From Actinomycetota bacterium (GTDB lineage: Bacteria > Actinomycetota > Actinomycetes > Nanopelagicales > Nanopelagicaceae), in contig VGBW01000010.1 in the NCBI GenBank assembly GCA_016870365.1, forward strand, positions 1 through 42,820: a DNA stretch of 42,820 bases, read 5' to 3'. Positions 1 to 7,531 of this stretch are shown piece by piece; the stretch's first letter is position 1; each line of letters starts with the position of its first letter. The notes under the pieces are model-generated. The model did not search any database and was not told the origin of the DNA. It saw only the letters and a program-made list of their open reading frames with translations. Position numbers and translations under genes: made by a program.

Positions 1-36
1 ATGGAACCAAGATCTCGAGGCTTGATTAAACCCCCT

Positions 37-1272
37 CTATTGACGAGGGTCTTGCATCAATCTTGCATGACGTGGTTCCAATTCATCTAGAGAAGTCACT
101 CCTAGAAGTTTCATATTCCGGATGATTTGACCCTGAAGGATTGTTAGAGCTCTCTCGACTCCTGCTTGACCCCCAGCCATCAAGCCATATAAATATGCAC
201 GGCCGATATATGCGAAACGAGCCCCATGGGCTATGGCTGCGAGAATATCTAAGCCATGCGTGATTCCGGTATCGATATGAATCTCATAATCTTTGTGGAA
301 CTCTCGCTTTATCTTGGCGAGAAGATGAAGAGGTACGGGGGCGCGATCAAGTTGCCGACCTCCATGATTGGATAGTAGGACGGCATCGGCTCCAAGCTCT
401 GCAGCAATCTCTGCATCTTCAAGATTTTGCACGCCCTTGATTATGAGATTTCCATCCCAGGTTTTTCTAATCCACTTGAAATCCTCAAAAGTCATGGTGG
501 GGTCGAACATGGTGTCTAAGAGTTGTGCGACTGTGCCGTTCCAAGAACTCATTGATGCAAAGATGACCGGCGGAGTTGACACGAAATTGAACCACCAGGC
601 CGGCCTAGGAATCGCATTCAAGATGGTCTTCATTGAGAGCGTGGGTGGAATTGTCAATCCATTGTAAGAATCGCGCAATCTATGACCAGCAACTGGAGCA
701 TCTACCGTTAAGTGCAAGGTCTTAACTCCGGCCCGCTTTGCGCGCTCAATAAGTTCGATGCTGCGATCGCGGTCCTTCCACATATAGAGCTGGAACCAGT
801 TGGAGCCATTTGGCGCAGCCGCACAGACGTCCTCTATTGAGGTGGTCCCCAGCGTTGAGAGTGAGAAAGGTATTCCAAACCTTTCAGCAGCCCGCGCGCC
901 CGCAATCTCCCCCTCGGTCTGCATCAATCTGGTGAAGCCGGTGGGCGATATTCCAAATGGAAGCTGAAAAACTTGATCAAAAACTCTGCGAGAGGTATCC
1001 ACCGACGAGACATCGCGCAGAATTGCAGGGACAAATTCAATCTCTTGATAGGCGATTCGCGCGCGGTTCAAAGAACTCTCTGAGTCGGCGGCTCCATCTG
1101 TGTAGTCAAACGGTCCTATGGGGGTTCTGCGTTTGGCAATTTCGCGCAGATCCCAAATCGTAAAAGCTCGCTCGAGTCGAGCGGCTGTTCTATTGAGGCG
1201 AATCCTTCGAAACTTCATCAGTTCTCGGAGGGATCTGATGCTAGGAAATTGACGCTTCACATTCTTGGCCAC
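37..1272 (-). CDS. lldD: FMN-dependent alpha-hydroxy-acid dehydrogenase (L-lactate dehydrogenase LldD-like)
   Basis: 411 aa, the usual length of the LldD/glycolate-oxidase family, which oxidises L-2-hydroxy acids such as lactate to 2-keto acids using FMN. The TIM-barrel is complete: TLHLTVDAPVAGHR around residue 191, the FMN-contacting Lys in LIIKGVQ (about 279), and the active-site block SNHGGRQLD with His303 and Arg306. The C-terminal FMN-phosphate loop reads DTGITHGLDI instead of the family's usual DGGxRRGxD, a real deviation. The start is a GTG placed 6 nt after a TAGACT -10 box. It lies 44 bp downstream of the alpha/beta hydrolase on the same strand, so the two could be co-transcribed, but it appears to have its own promoter. 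Lactate is the likeliest substrate; glycolate, mandelate or another hydroxy acid cannot be excluded from sequence alone. Confidence 0.88.
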   Translation of the reverse strand: MAKNVKRQFPSIRSLRELMKFRRIRLNRTAARLERAFTIWDLREIAKRRTPIGPFDYTDGAADSESSLNRARIAYQEIEFVPAILRDVSSVDTSRRVFDQVFQLPFGISPTGFTRLMQTEGEIAGARAAERFGIPFSLSTLGTTSIEDVCAAAPNGSNWFQLYMWKDRDRSIELIERAKRAGVKTLHLTVDAPVAGHRLRDSYNGLTIPPTLSMKTILNAIPRPAWWFNFVSTPPVIFASMSSWNGTVAQLLDTMFDPTMTFEDFKWIRKTWDGNLIIKGVQNLEDAEIAAELGADAVLLSNHGGRQLDRAPVPLHLLAKIKREFHKDYEIHIDTGITHGLDILAAIAHGARFAYIGRAYLYGLMAGGQAGVERALTILQGQIIRNMKLLGVTSLDELEPRHARLMQDPRQ

Positions 1273-1278
1273 CGCTTC

Positions 1279-1284
1279 AGTCTA
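1279..1284 (-). promoter_or_regulatory. -10 box TAGACT, leaderless promoter of the lldD-like gene
   Basis: TAGACT ends 6 nt before the GTG start on the minus strand. No Shine-Dalgarno sequence is present, so transcription would begin at or next to the start codon. No convincing -35 is seen. Confidence 0.55.
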
Positions 1285-1316
1285 GTGCCTGAGCAGGTTT
1301 TCGAGATCAATCTAAT

Positions 1317-2045
1317 TCAATACACCGTTGGAAGCGGAAGTCGGCCGAGATTAACAATTCGGACAATCTCACTTAAAACTCTATGCACAAACGGTTCTCC
1401 CACCCAGAGATGTTTTGCATCTGCCACAGCAATTAGTTCCAGTTGTTTCAAAGCCGAGAACCGCAGGCGCGCTTCATCTGGCTTGAGGTAATCATCAAGT
1501 TCTGGAATGAGCGCAATCACAGGTCGACCATCTTCGCTCCAGAATCGCAACTGTTCTTCTGTCGTGGTTCTTAGCGGCGGCGATAGGAGAATCAATCCCT
1601 TTACTCTTGCATCGGTCGCATGTTGAAAAGCAAGATCTGTCCCGAAGGACCAACCAACGACCCATAGTTCTTTGATTTGTAATTGGTTGAAACAGTATTC
1701 GATTGCCGCGACTACATCGGCTCGTTCTGTAACGCCACCGCCGAATTCACCCTCGCTCTTACCTTGATCACTTGCAGTCCCCCGAGTGTTAAATCGGACA
1801 ACGGTAATCTCAGCTAGTGCGGGTAGACGATTCGCTGCCTTCTTGTAGATATGGCTATCCATCATCCCGCCATATGTTGGAAGGGGGTGGAGGCAGAGAA
1901 TTCCGTGACTTCTATCGCCGCTTATTGGCGTTGCTACTTCGCCGATGAGTCTTAGTCCATCAGATGTGATTATCGTTATGGGTTCCCGCTGCGCTGGAAG
2001 CACCGTACTCGGTCTAATCAGCGCAGGTTGACTCCTCGCTGGCAT
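1317..2045 (-). CDS. alpha/beta hydrolase of unknown substrate
   Basis: 242 aa with an alpha/beta-hydrolase core. The nucleophile elbow GWSFGTD puts the catalytic Ser at about residue 133, the likely Asp is in PELDDY (about 185), and the catalytic His is in ADAKHLWVG (212). The N-terminal part carries the HPLPTYGG turn (oxyanion-hole region) and VVRFNTRGT typical of YbbA/serine-aminopeptidase-like small hydrolases. Longer in-frame starts exist upstream, but they would run into the divergent aldehyde dehydrogenase gene. ATG 2045 sits 7 nt after a TAAACT box and gives a normal N-terminus, so it is preferred. No signal peptide is seen, so it should be cytoplasmic. The next gene downstream is the lldD-like gene. 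The substrate cannot be deduced. Confidence 0.8.
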   Translation of the reverse strand: MPARSQPALIRPSTVLPAQREPITIITSDGLRLIGEVATPISGDRSHGILCLHPLPTYGGMMDSHIYKKAANRLPALAEITVVRFNTRGTASDQGKSEGEFGGGVTERADVVAAIEYCFNQLQIKELWVVGWSFGTDLAFQHATDARVKGLILLSPPLRTTTEEQLRFWSEDGRPVIALIPELDDYLKPDEARLRFSALKQLELIAVADAKHLWVGEPFVHRVLSEIVRIVNLGRLPLPTVY

Positions 2046-2052
2046 GAAGGAG

Positions 2053-2062
2053 AGTTTACTCT
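2053..2062. promoter_or_regulatory. overlapping divergent -10 boxes
   Basis: The minus-strand hexamer TAAACT (2053-2058) lies 7 nt before the hydrolase ATG, and the plus-strand hexamer TACTCT (2057-2062) lies 6 nt before the aldehyde dehydrogenase ATG. The two start codons are only 23 bp apart, so both promoters share the same few bases, within the partly palindromic GAGTTTACTC. Confidence 0.5.
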
Positions 2063-2068
2063 TAGCCC

Positions 2069-3574
2069 ATGGCCGCCAAACCCAGATCAGCACGAGCGAT
2101 GAAACCCGCCACTTTTGAATCGATAAATCCAGCAACTGGAGAAGTTATTGGGGTGTTTGCCCAAACTTCCGCACAGGAAGTTGATGAAGCTGTTGCTAAA
2201 GCAAGTGTTGCAAGTGAGCATTGGGCCTCGTTAAGTTTTCGAAAGCGCGGAATCATCTTGCGTGATTGGGCCTCGCTATTAACCCGCGAGATTGAAGGCA
2301 GCGCAGAGCTAATTCACCGCGAAACTGGAAAGCCCTTGAGTGACGCACGCCTTGAAGTAAGTATCGCAATTGAACATATTGGCTGGGCAGCAAAATATGC
2401 TACGAAAGTATTGGGTGATCAATCTCGCCCCTCAGGTCTACTAATGTTTAATATGGCTGCAAGAGTTCAGAGATGTCCCTTCGGAGTGATTGGAATCATC
2501 GGTCCCTGGAATTACCCCTTCTTTACCCCTGTTGGCTCAATTGCTTATGCCCTGGCTGCCGGAAATACGGTAGTTTTTAAGCCCAGTGAATTTACTCCAG
2601 CCGTTGGCGCATGGCTTGGAGAGAGTTGGAAGCCTGTTGCCCCCTTTGCAGATATCTTCACAGTAATTACTGGAGGGGCAGAAACTGGAGCAGCTCTTAC
2701 AAAAGCTAATGTGGGAAAGATTTCATTTACTGGTTCAACAAAGACTGGAAAACTAGTGGCAGCAGCGTGCGCTGTGAATATGACCCCTTTGCTGCTCGAG
2801 TGCGGCGGGAAAGATGCGGTATTAATTGATCGAGATGCTGATCTAAGAAAGGCCGCTGAAGTGACGCTCTGGCATGCTATGGCTAATGCTGGTCAATCTT
2901 GCATTGCAGCAGAACGCGTTTATGTACACAAAGATGTGGCTGAGAGGTTCTCTAACTTGATCGTTGAACAAGCAGCAAAGCTGAAACCGGGTTATGAAGA
3001 TGGCGCGAATTACGGCCCGGCTACTATGCCCTCTCAGCTAGGGATAGTTAAAGCTCATATCGAAGATGCTCAAAGACGTGGCGGGCGCTTCTTATTTGGT
3101 GATAAATCTGCAATTAAGGGAAGCTTTGTTAGCCCTGTTATTTTGGCTGATGTGCCTGAGGACTCAAAGGCGATCACCGATGAGACCTTTGGCCCAACTC
3201 TAGTTATCAATACTGTAAGAAATATGGATCAGGCGGTAGATCTAGCAAATAACAGCAACTATGGACTTGGTGCCGCAGTCTGGTCAAAGAAGAATGGCAA
3301 GAGGATTGCATCCCTGCTTAAGTGCGGAATGGTCTCGATTAACTCAGCTTTTTCCAATACCGCAGTTAGTTCTCTACCATTTGGTGGCATCAAAGATAGC
3401 GGTTACGGCAGGACTCACGGAGCCGAGGGCCTACTTGAGTTTACTTACCCAAGATCCATAATTAGAACCAGGTTTCCAATCCCCATAAACTTCACTACTT
3501 TCAACAGGAGCCAAAGAGCTGATCGAATCGTCATGTCTCTAACAAGAGTTCTGCATAAGCGCCGCAGGCGCTAA
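2069..3574 (+). CDS. NAD(P)-dependent aldehyde dehydrogenase
   Basis: 501 aa, full ALDH superfamily protein that oxidises an aldehyde to the carboxylate. Visible landmarks in order are IIGPWNYP with the oxyanion Asn148, the NAD(P)-contacting Lys in VVFKPSE (171), the Rossmann element FTGSTKTGK (about 220), the general base Glu244 in LLLECGGKD (most relatives have LELGGK), and catalytic Cys278 in NAGQSCI. The C-terminus has an unusual basic tail ending KRRRR. A second Met lies 10 residues in (2099), but the TACTCT box 6 nt before ATG 2069 favours the longer form. It is divergent from the hydrolase and its stop overlaps that of the convergent zinc-ribbon gene by 4 nt. Substrate unknown; succinate-semialdehyde or aromatic/long-chain aldehydes are possible. 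Confidence 0.88.
   Translation: MAAKPRSARAMKPATFESINPATGEVIGVFAQTSAQEVDEAVAKASVASEHWASLSFRKRGIILRDWASLLTREIEGSAELIHRETGKPLSDARLEVSIAIEHIGWAAKYATKVLGDQSRPSGLLMFNMAARVQRCPFGVIGIIGPWNYPFFTPVGSIAYALAAGNTVVFKPSEFTPAVGAWLGESWKPVAPFADIFTVITGGAETGAALTKANVGKISFTGSTKTGKLVAAACAVNMTPLLLECGGKDAVLIDRDADLRKAAEVTLWHAMANAGQSCIAAERVYVHKDVAERFSNLIVEQAAKLKPGYEDGANYGPATMPSQLGIVKAHIEDAQRRGGRFLFGDKSAIKGSFVSPVILADVPEDSKAITDETFGPTLVINTVRNMDQAVDLANNSNYGLGAAVWSKKNGKRIASLLKCGMVSINSAFSNTAVSSLPFGGIKDSGYGRTHGAEGLLEFTYPRSIIRTRFPIPINFTTFNRSQRADRIVMSLTRVLHKRRRR
3558..3572. terminator. GC-rich hairpin over the convergent stop codons
   Basis: AGCGCC-GCA-GGCGCT is a perfect 6-bp stem with a 3-nt loop and reaches into the overlapping stops of two convergent genes. 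It has no clear U-tract on either strand, so a bidirectional terminator role is only possible, not shown. Confidence 0.3.
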
Positions 3575-3888
3575 TATCTAGGAGCGTTTCTACTCCTCTC
3601 AATATTTGGTCTTCTTTTATCCTTCTTTGCCCAACATGCGCTATGCCAATGGCGACGATATTCCACATCATGTTCAATCCAAGCAACTATATGTGGCGTT
3701 GCCATTGGAATCAATTGATCACATCCTGGGCAGCGATAGGGCTTACTTGAAGATGATCCTGTGATCTTTCGGACCGTATAGATCCCCTCGCTATGCTCCT
3801 CAATGCCCTGATGGGAGGCGGCATCACTTTCATCATCAATTTTTGCTCTTCTACCACGCTGCTTTGGTCTATTCCTCCGCGGACTCAC
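3571..3888 (-). CDS. small actinobacterial zinc-ribbon protein ('ATP/GTP-binding protein' family)
   Basis: 105 aa. The N-terminus SPRRNRPK, the core KPYRCPGCDQLI and the C-terminal SRNAPRY match my memory of a small protein conserved in Streptomyces and other Actinobacteria, often labelled ATP/GTP-binding protein although no P-loop is present. CPGC plus HWHSACW look like one metal-binding knuckle. A Ser/Arg/Asp-rich linker separates the two ends. The start is set at GTG 3888 because the family begins at exactly this SPRRNRP motif; a longer ATG start at 3969 would overlap the divergent secreted-protein gene. Function unknown, nucleic-acid binding plausible from the basic zinc ribbon. Confidence 0.72.
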   Translation of the reverse strand: MSPRRNRPKQRGRRAKIDDESDAASHQGIEEHSEGIYTVRKITGSSSSKPYRCPGCDQLIPMATPHIVAWIEHDVEYRRHWHSACWAKKDKRRPNIERSRNAPRY

Positions 3889-3925
3889 AGGGATATTCTC
3901 TCGCAGTTGAGGCAAGATTGCCTCC

Positions 3926-4495
3926 GTGTCTGAAAGGCTAATAAAGATATCAATCACTTGCCTTGCCATTGCTTTGTCTTCAAGTGCATATGGCCAAGCG
4001 GATCAGGTCAAGGTCGTCGCAAAAAAAACTGCTAAGCCCATCCCCTCACCTGCCGCAAAATGGCCCCCTGAGGGTTTTAAAGGACGAGAGGGCGTTTATG
4101 CCAAGGTTCCGAGTAGCAAAGATGTAGTCGGGCTACTTTCTGCAAAGAAGACTCTTCAATCAGTAGTTAAAGCCTGCGAAGAGTTCGCATGCGGAGCAGT
4201 CTTTGTTGCCTCAGAGACGGGATGTAAATGGTGGGAAGTCAACTCCTCAGTTTTTAGGTTCGAGGCTGAGGATTTGACGAAAGAGAAAATTGGAACTCTA
4301 ACTACCTATCACCGAAGCAGTGAGAAGAAAGCCCAGGCTACTATCTTCCTCATAAGTGGGGCCGAAGTAACCCCAGGAACATCAATTGGATCAATTAAGG
4401 TGACCTGTCATAGAGATGCTGGAAATAAGCCAAAGCCTGGCAATATCTACAGCCCCATAGTTGCCCCGACTCCAGCTGCTAGCCCAAGTAACTAG
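3926..4495 (+). CDS. secreted protein of unknown function with four cysteines
   Basis: 189 aa, GTG start. The first 25 residues form a Sec-type signal peptide: basic SERLIK, hydrophobic core to about residue 19, and SAYGQA as the likely cleavage region. The mature part has four cysteines (84, 89, 100, 161), enough for two disulphides, and a C-terminus rich in Pro/Thr/Ser (PTPAASPSN). I do not recognise the fold. The start is weakly supported: there is no SD, and a CAAGAT hexamer sits 7 nt upstream. The gene begins 37 bp from the divergent zinc-ribbon gene and ends just before a small membrane-protein gene on the same strand. Confidence 0.6.
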   Translation: MSERLIKISITCLAIALSSSAYGQADQVKVVAKKTAKPIPSPAAKWPPEGFKGREGVYAKVPSSKDVVGLLSAKKTLQSVVKACEEFACGAVFVASETGCKWWEVNSSVFRFEAEDLTKEKIGTLTTYHRSSEKKAQATIFLISGAEVTPGTSIGSIKVTCHRDAGNKPKPGNIYSPIVAPTPAASPSN

Positions 4496-4501
4496 TAGGA
4501 T
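4496..4501 (+). promoter_or_regulatory. -10 box TAGGAT, leaderless promoter
   Basis: TAGGAT directly follows the upstream TAG stop and ends 6 nt before ATG 4508. It decides this start over the TTG at 4502, which would fall inside the spacer. Confidence 0.5.
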
Positions 4502-4507
4502 TTGGTA

Positions 4508-4828
4508 ATGCTAGGCGGAATTGATAACGCGCTATTTATCTCTTCTTTTGCCGGCTTTGCAGTGATGGGCTTGTTTATCGTCTTGCTTAAGTGGGCGTTC
4601 TCCCGTGGATCCTCGCTTGTTGAAAAGCCAAGAACGATTGGTGATGAGAGCGAATACGGATTGCTAAAAGTCGTGGCCTCGCCCACTAACTTTGTAGAAG
4701 GCGAGATGTTGCGCCTGAGATTAGTTGAGCATGGCATTAAAGCAACTCTGGCTCAAACTAAAAGCGGTCCTAGAGTATTGGCCTTCCCAGAAGAAATTAG
4801 CCTGGCTCAGGTAATACTAAAGAACTAG
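4508..4828 (+). CDS. small membrane protein with a DUF2007-like cytoplasmic tail
   Basis: About 106 aa. One transmembrane helix spans residues about 8-28 (FISSFAGFAVMGLFIVLLKW). It is followed by a soluble tail in which VVASPTNFVEGEMLRLRL and GPRVLAFPEEISLAQVIL resemble the DUF2007 'putative signal-transducing' fold, in which two short halves flank a variable loop. This similarity is from pattern memory and needs a profile search. The start is chosen by the TAGGAT box 6 nt upstream. Its stop (TAG in CTAG) overlaps the stop of the convergent adenosyltransferase gene. Confidence 0.6.
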   Translation: MLGGIDNALFISSFAGFAVMGLFIVLLKWAFSRGSSLVEKPRTIGDESEYGLLKVVASPTNFVEGEMLRLRLVEHGIKATLAQTKSGPRVLAFPEEISLAQVILKN

Positions 4829-5397
4829 CGATTCTTTCCAGGAACCCAGAGCTGATCCCCGCTATCTCTGTTCTCGTATCTAGCTAGAACGAAGAGTAGG
4901 TCTGATAAACGATTTAAGTACTTGGCAGTTAACTTATTGACTCCTTCGCCAAATGAGTTTATGGCTTGCCAAGTTCTTCGCTCAGCTCGTCTTACTACTG
5001 TTCTTGCCACATGCAGATGAGCAGATGCTGGAGTTCCTGAAGGCAAAACAAAAGATTTCAAGTCAGCAAGACTTGAGTTGTAATGATCAATTTGAGCCTC
5101 AATGTAATCTACCTGCGATTCCAGAACTCTAAGTGGTTCATGTGTTGGGCTATCAACTACTGGGGTGCAAAGATCTGCGCCAACGTCAAACAAGTCATTC
5201 TGAATTCGCACCAGTAGCCTGGAAATCTGCGGATCCAATTTGGCGCTGGCTAGAACTACTCCGATGTAGGAGTTGGCCTCATCGACGGTGGCATATGCCT
5301 CAAGACGTGGGTCATTTTTAGAGGTTCGACTCATATCCCCGAGAGATGTCGTGCCATCATCGCCAGTTCTTGTATAAACACGAGTCAGATTTACCAT
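4825..5397 (-). CDS. PduO-type cob(I)alamin adenosyltransferase
   Basis: 190 aa. It transfers the adenosyl group of ATP to cob(I)alamin to make coenzyme B12. The N-terminal ATP-binding stretch VYTRTGDDGTTSLGD and the helix-bundle signature ARTVVRRAERRTW (the conserved Arg-rich patch) are intact, and length is normal for the MMAB/PduO family. In Mycobacterium and Streptomyces the same gene lies between atpC and murA, and here it is divergent from murA, so the synteny agrees. The start is supported by TAGGGT 6 nt upstream. No B12-synthesis genes are seen in the window, which fits salvage of exogenous corrinoid, though that cannot be settled here. Confidence 0.9.
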   Translation of the reverse strand: MVNLTRVYTRTGDDGTTSLGDMSRTSKNDPRLEAYATVDEANSYIGVVLASAKLDPQISRLLVRIQNDLFDVGADLCTPVVDSPTHEPLRVLESQVDYIEAQIDHYNSSLADLKSFVLPSGTPASAHLHVARTVVRRAERRTWQAINSFGEGVNKLTAKYLNRLSDLLFVLARYENRDSGDQLWVPGKNR

Positions 5398-5403
5398 GGG
5401 CTC

Positions 5404-5409
5404 ACCCTA
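5404..5409 (-). promoter_or_regulatory. -10 box TAGGGT, leaderless promoter of the adenosyltransferase gene
   Basis: TAGGGT on the minus strand ends 6 nt before the ATG. It sits in the 82-bp divergent region shared with murA. Confidence 0.55.
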
Positions 5410-5479
5410 ATAGAGTCGTTACGATGTAGCCACTTAAGTAAGCAGATAAGCGCAATCAAGAAGGGATAAAAGGGAGTTT

Positions 5480-6775
5480 ATGGCCAAGCTCTATCCCATA
5501 GCCGGACAGATAAACCCCGATCGCTTCCGTGTAGTAGGTGGCGCACGATTGGTTGGTGATGTCCATATATCTGGTGCTAAGAACTCGGTTCTAAAGTTAA
5601 TGGCAGTCTCACTACTTGCCCCAGGAAGCTCAACAATTAGGAATGTTCCAGACATTGCAGATGTTGCCATGATGGCAGAACTACTAGATCAATTAGGTTG
5701 CAAGGTTTCCCGAGACTTGGAAGCAAAGAGCATCACGATTGAAGTTCCCGAGGTCCCAGGTTATCGCGCAGAATATGAATCGGTAAGAAAGCTTCGAGCA
5801 TCAATAAATGTTTTAGGTCCATTAGTTGCAAGACTTGGAAAAGCCGAAGTCGCACTTCCTGGCGGTGATGCCATCGGCTCTAGAGGACTTGATTTTCATA
5901 CTAAAGGCTTAGTTTCACTTGGCGCTAAGGCTCACAACGAGCATGGATACATCATCGCAAGCGCTCCTGATGGCCTCGTTGGAACAGAGATTGAACTTGA
6001 GTTCCCAAGCGTTGGTGCCACTGAAAACATTATGAGCGCAGCAGTGCTGGCCTCAGGGGTTACTAAACTTGAAAATGCCGCTAGAGAGCCAGATATTGTT
6101 GATGTCGGAAACTTCTTAATCGCTTTGGGAGCTAATATCCAAGGCCTTGGCACTTCCACGATAACAATTACTGGAGTCAAATCACTTAAAGGTGCTAGCC
6201 ATTCTGCAATTGCCGATCGCATAGTGACTGGAACATGGGCATTTGCAGCGGTCATGACCCAAGGTGATATCAAAATCCACGGGGCAAAGCCTGAACATCT
6301 TGAGCTTGTCCTTGAGAAGCTAGTTTCAGCAGGTGCGGTGATCACCAGTATTGCCGATGGAATGAGAGTGAAAATGGATAGAAGGCCAAGTGCCATTGAT
6401 GTGGCAACTCTTCCTTTCCCCGGATTTCCTACAGATCTTCAGCCTTTTGTTATTACCTTAAATGCCATCGCAGAGGGTGATTCCTTGGTAACCGAAAACG
6501 TCTTTGAAGGCCGCTTTATGTTTGTTAATGAGCTGCTTCGCTTAGGTGCCAAGATCCGAGTTGATGGCCACTACGCCTCAATTACTGGAATAGAACACCT
6601 CTCATCAGCCCCAGTAGTTGCTCCCGATATCAGGGCAGGTGCTGGATTAGTGCTGGCAGGGCTAGTAAGTGATGGGGTTACTTTCGTCGAAGGCGGCCAT
6701 CACATAGATCGTGGCTATCCTAATTTTGCCGAGCAACTAACGGCACTTGGGGCCGACGTGACCAGGGTTGATTAA
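5480..6775 (+). CDS. murA: UDP-N-acetylglucosamine 1-carboxyvinyltransferase (MurA)
   Basis: 431 aa. Adds enolpyruvate from PEP to UDP-GlcNAc, the first committed step of peptidoglycan synthesis, in the cytoplasm. The substrate-binding [10 protein letters not shown] is at residues 32-41, and the catalytic loop reads [10 protein letters not shown]. The residue that is Cys115 in E. coli is Asp130 here, as in M. tuberculosis MurA, and this substitution is known to abolish fosfomycin alkylation. The C-terminus is a complete inside-out barrel. The start follows GGGAG by only 3 nt, so the site is atypical; a TAAAAG hexamer 7 nt upstream is a weaker alternative signal. The gene is convergent with the unknown secreted protein behind atpC, with only 3 bp between them. 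Confidence 0.95.
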   Translation: MAKLYPIAGQINPDRFRVVGGARLVGDVHISGAKNSVLKLMAVSLLAPGSSTIRNVPDIADVAMMAELLDQLGCKVSRDLEAKSITIEVPEVPGYRAEYESVRKLRASINVLGPLVARLGKAEVALPGGDAIGSRGLDFHTKGLVSLGAKAHNEHGYIIASAPDGLVGTEIELEFPSVGATENIMSAAVLASGVTKLENAAREPDIVDVGNFLIALGANIQGLGTSTITITGVKSLKGASHSAIADRIVTGTWAFAAVMTQGDIKIHGAKPEHLELVLEKLVSAGAVITSIADGMRVKMDRRPSAIDVATLPFPGFPTDLQPFVITLNAIAEGDSLVTENVFEGRFMFVNELLRLGAKIRVDGHYASITGIEHLSSAPVVAPDIRAGAGLVLAGLVSDGVTFVEGGHHIDRGYPNFAEQLTALGADVTRVD

Positions 6776-6778
6776 GGC

Positions 6779-7531
6779 TTAACCCACATCAACCTTAGTA
6801 ATCGTTCCCGATCTAATCGAGACAGTGACTCTGGTATTTGAATAATCTTGTGTGAGCATGAAGTCCTCACCGTCTCGCGCAGCGACTCGATAGGCCCAAG
6901 AATTCGCTGCTGCGCAAACCTCTGCTGCCAGCTCACTCATGGAGACCAGTTGATTCGCCCTACTATTTGTGATCATTTCTTCATTCTCTATAGAAACTGG
7001 GCATTGACCAACGTCACTTCCCGCCTCCAGAAAATCGCCTCTGGTTTCATTTTGGCCGATAGCTATAACTACTGCTGATTTCATCTTCGCCCTGGCAGTG
7101 ATGGAGTAAATACCTGCCTCAGCGCTTTGAGAAACTCTTGAAAGAAAGAAGTAATTCTTCTTGCCATAAGGTTCATAGAAAGATGTTCTCTCGTTGATCT
7201 TCATAGCAATCCTCTTGCCAGAGGGGCTAGTGATTGTGATAACTGGAAGAGATGAACTCCTTAATCTACTTGTAGGGGTTCTATCTAGTATCAGATACTC
7301 AGCCTTGAGCCTCTGACCCCCTTTGAGGGCAAAACGAACGCTGCGCTTGTCATTTGCCTTGGCGAAGTCAGCATAGACCGCAAACGAGATGGTGCCATCA
7401 AGCAGAATCGGGCTCTTGGCAACTGTGTTATGCGAGGTCTTGAGATTGACTGGGTAATGCCCAAAGGCAGGCCGGGCGCCAAGTAATAGCACAAGGGCTG
7501 CAAGAATTACACTACTGCGTCGCACTCTCAC
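6779..7531 (-). CDS. secreted protein of unknown function, C-terminal proteinase-inhibitor-I78-like domain
   Basis: 250 aa starting at GTG and overlapping the end of atpC by 20 nt, so it is translated as the last gene of the ATP synthase operon. Residues 1-24 are a signal peptide (MRVRRSS, then AALVLLLGARPAFG). The middle (about 95-160) is beta-rich with ITSPSGK and AGIYSITA, like small extracellular beta-sandwich domains. The last 55 residues (SELAAEV...SWAYRVAARDGEDF, then TQDYSNTRVTVSIRSGTI) resemble the I78/potato-inhibitor-I type module, with its Trp, RDGE, DY and RV signatures. Two cysteines (177, 206) may pair. Mycobacteria carry a DUF2550 membrane protein at this position; this protein does not look like that family. 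Inhibitor activity is not demonstrated. Confidence 0.7.
   Translation of the reverse strand: MRVRRSSVILAALVLLLGARPAFGHYPVNLKTSHNTVAKSPILLDGTISFAVYADFAKANDKRSVRFALKGGQRLKAEYLILDRTPTSRLRSSSLPVITITSPSGKRIAMKINERTSFYEPYGKKNYFFLSRVSQSAEAGIYSITARAKMKSAVVIAIGQNETRGDFLEAGSDVGQCPVSIENEEMITNSRANQLVSMSELAAEVCAAANSWAYRVAARDGEDFMLTQDYSNTRVTVSIRSGTITKVDVG

Noticed and set aside
1-36. Plus-strand coding start at the window edge
   Set aside because: The ATG at position 1 opens a short frame that overlaps the end of lldD in antisense and lacks support. A weak CCCTC/GAGGG stem at 33-49 is too short to call a terminator.
5398-5479. Cobalamin riboswitch near the adenosyltransferase
   Set aside because: The divergent region is only 82 bp and carries a leaderless -10 box; no B12-box was seen.
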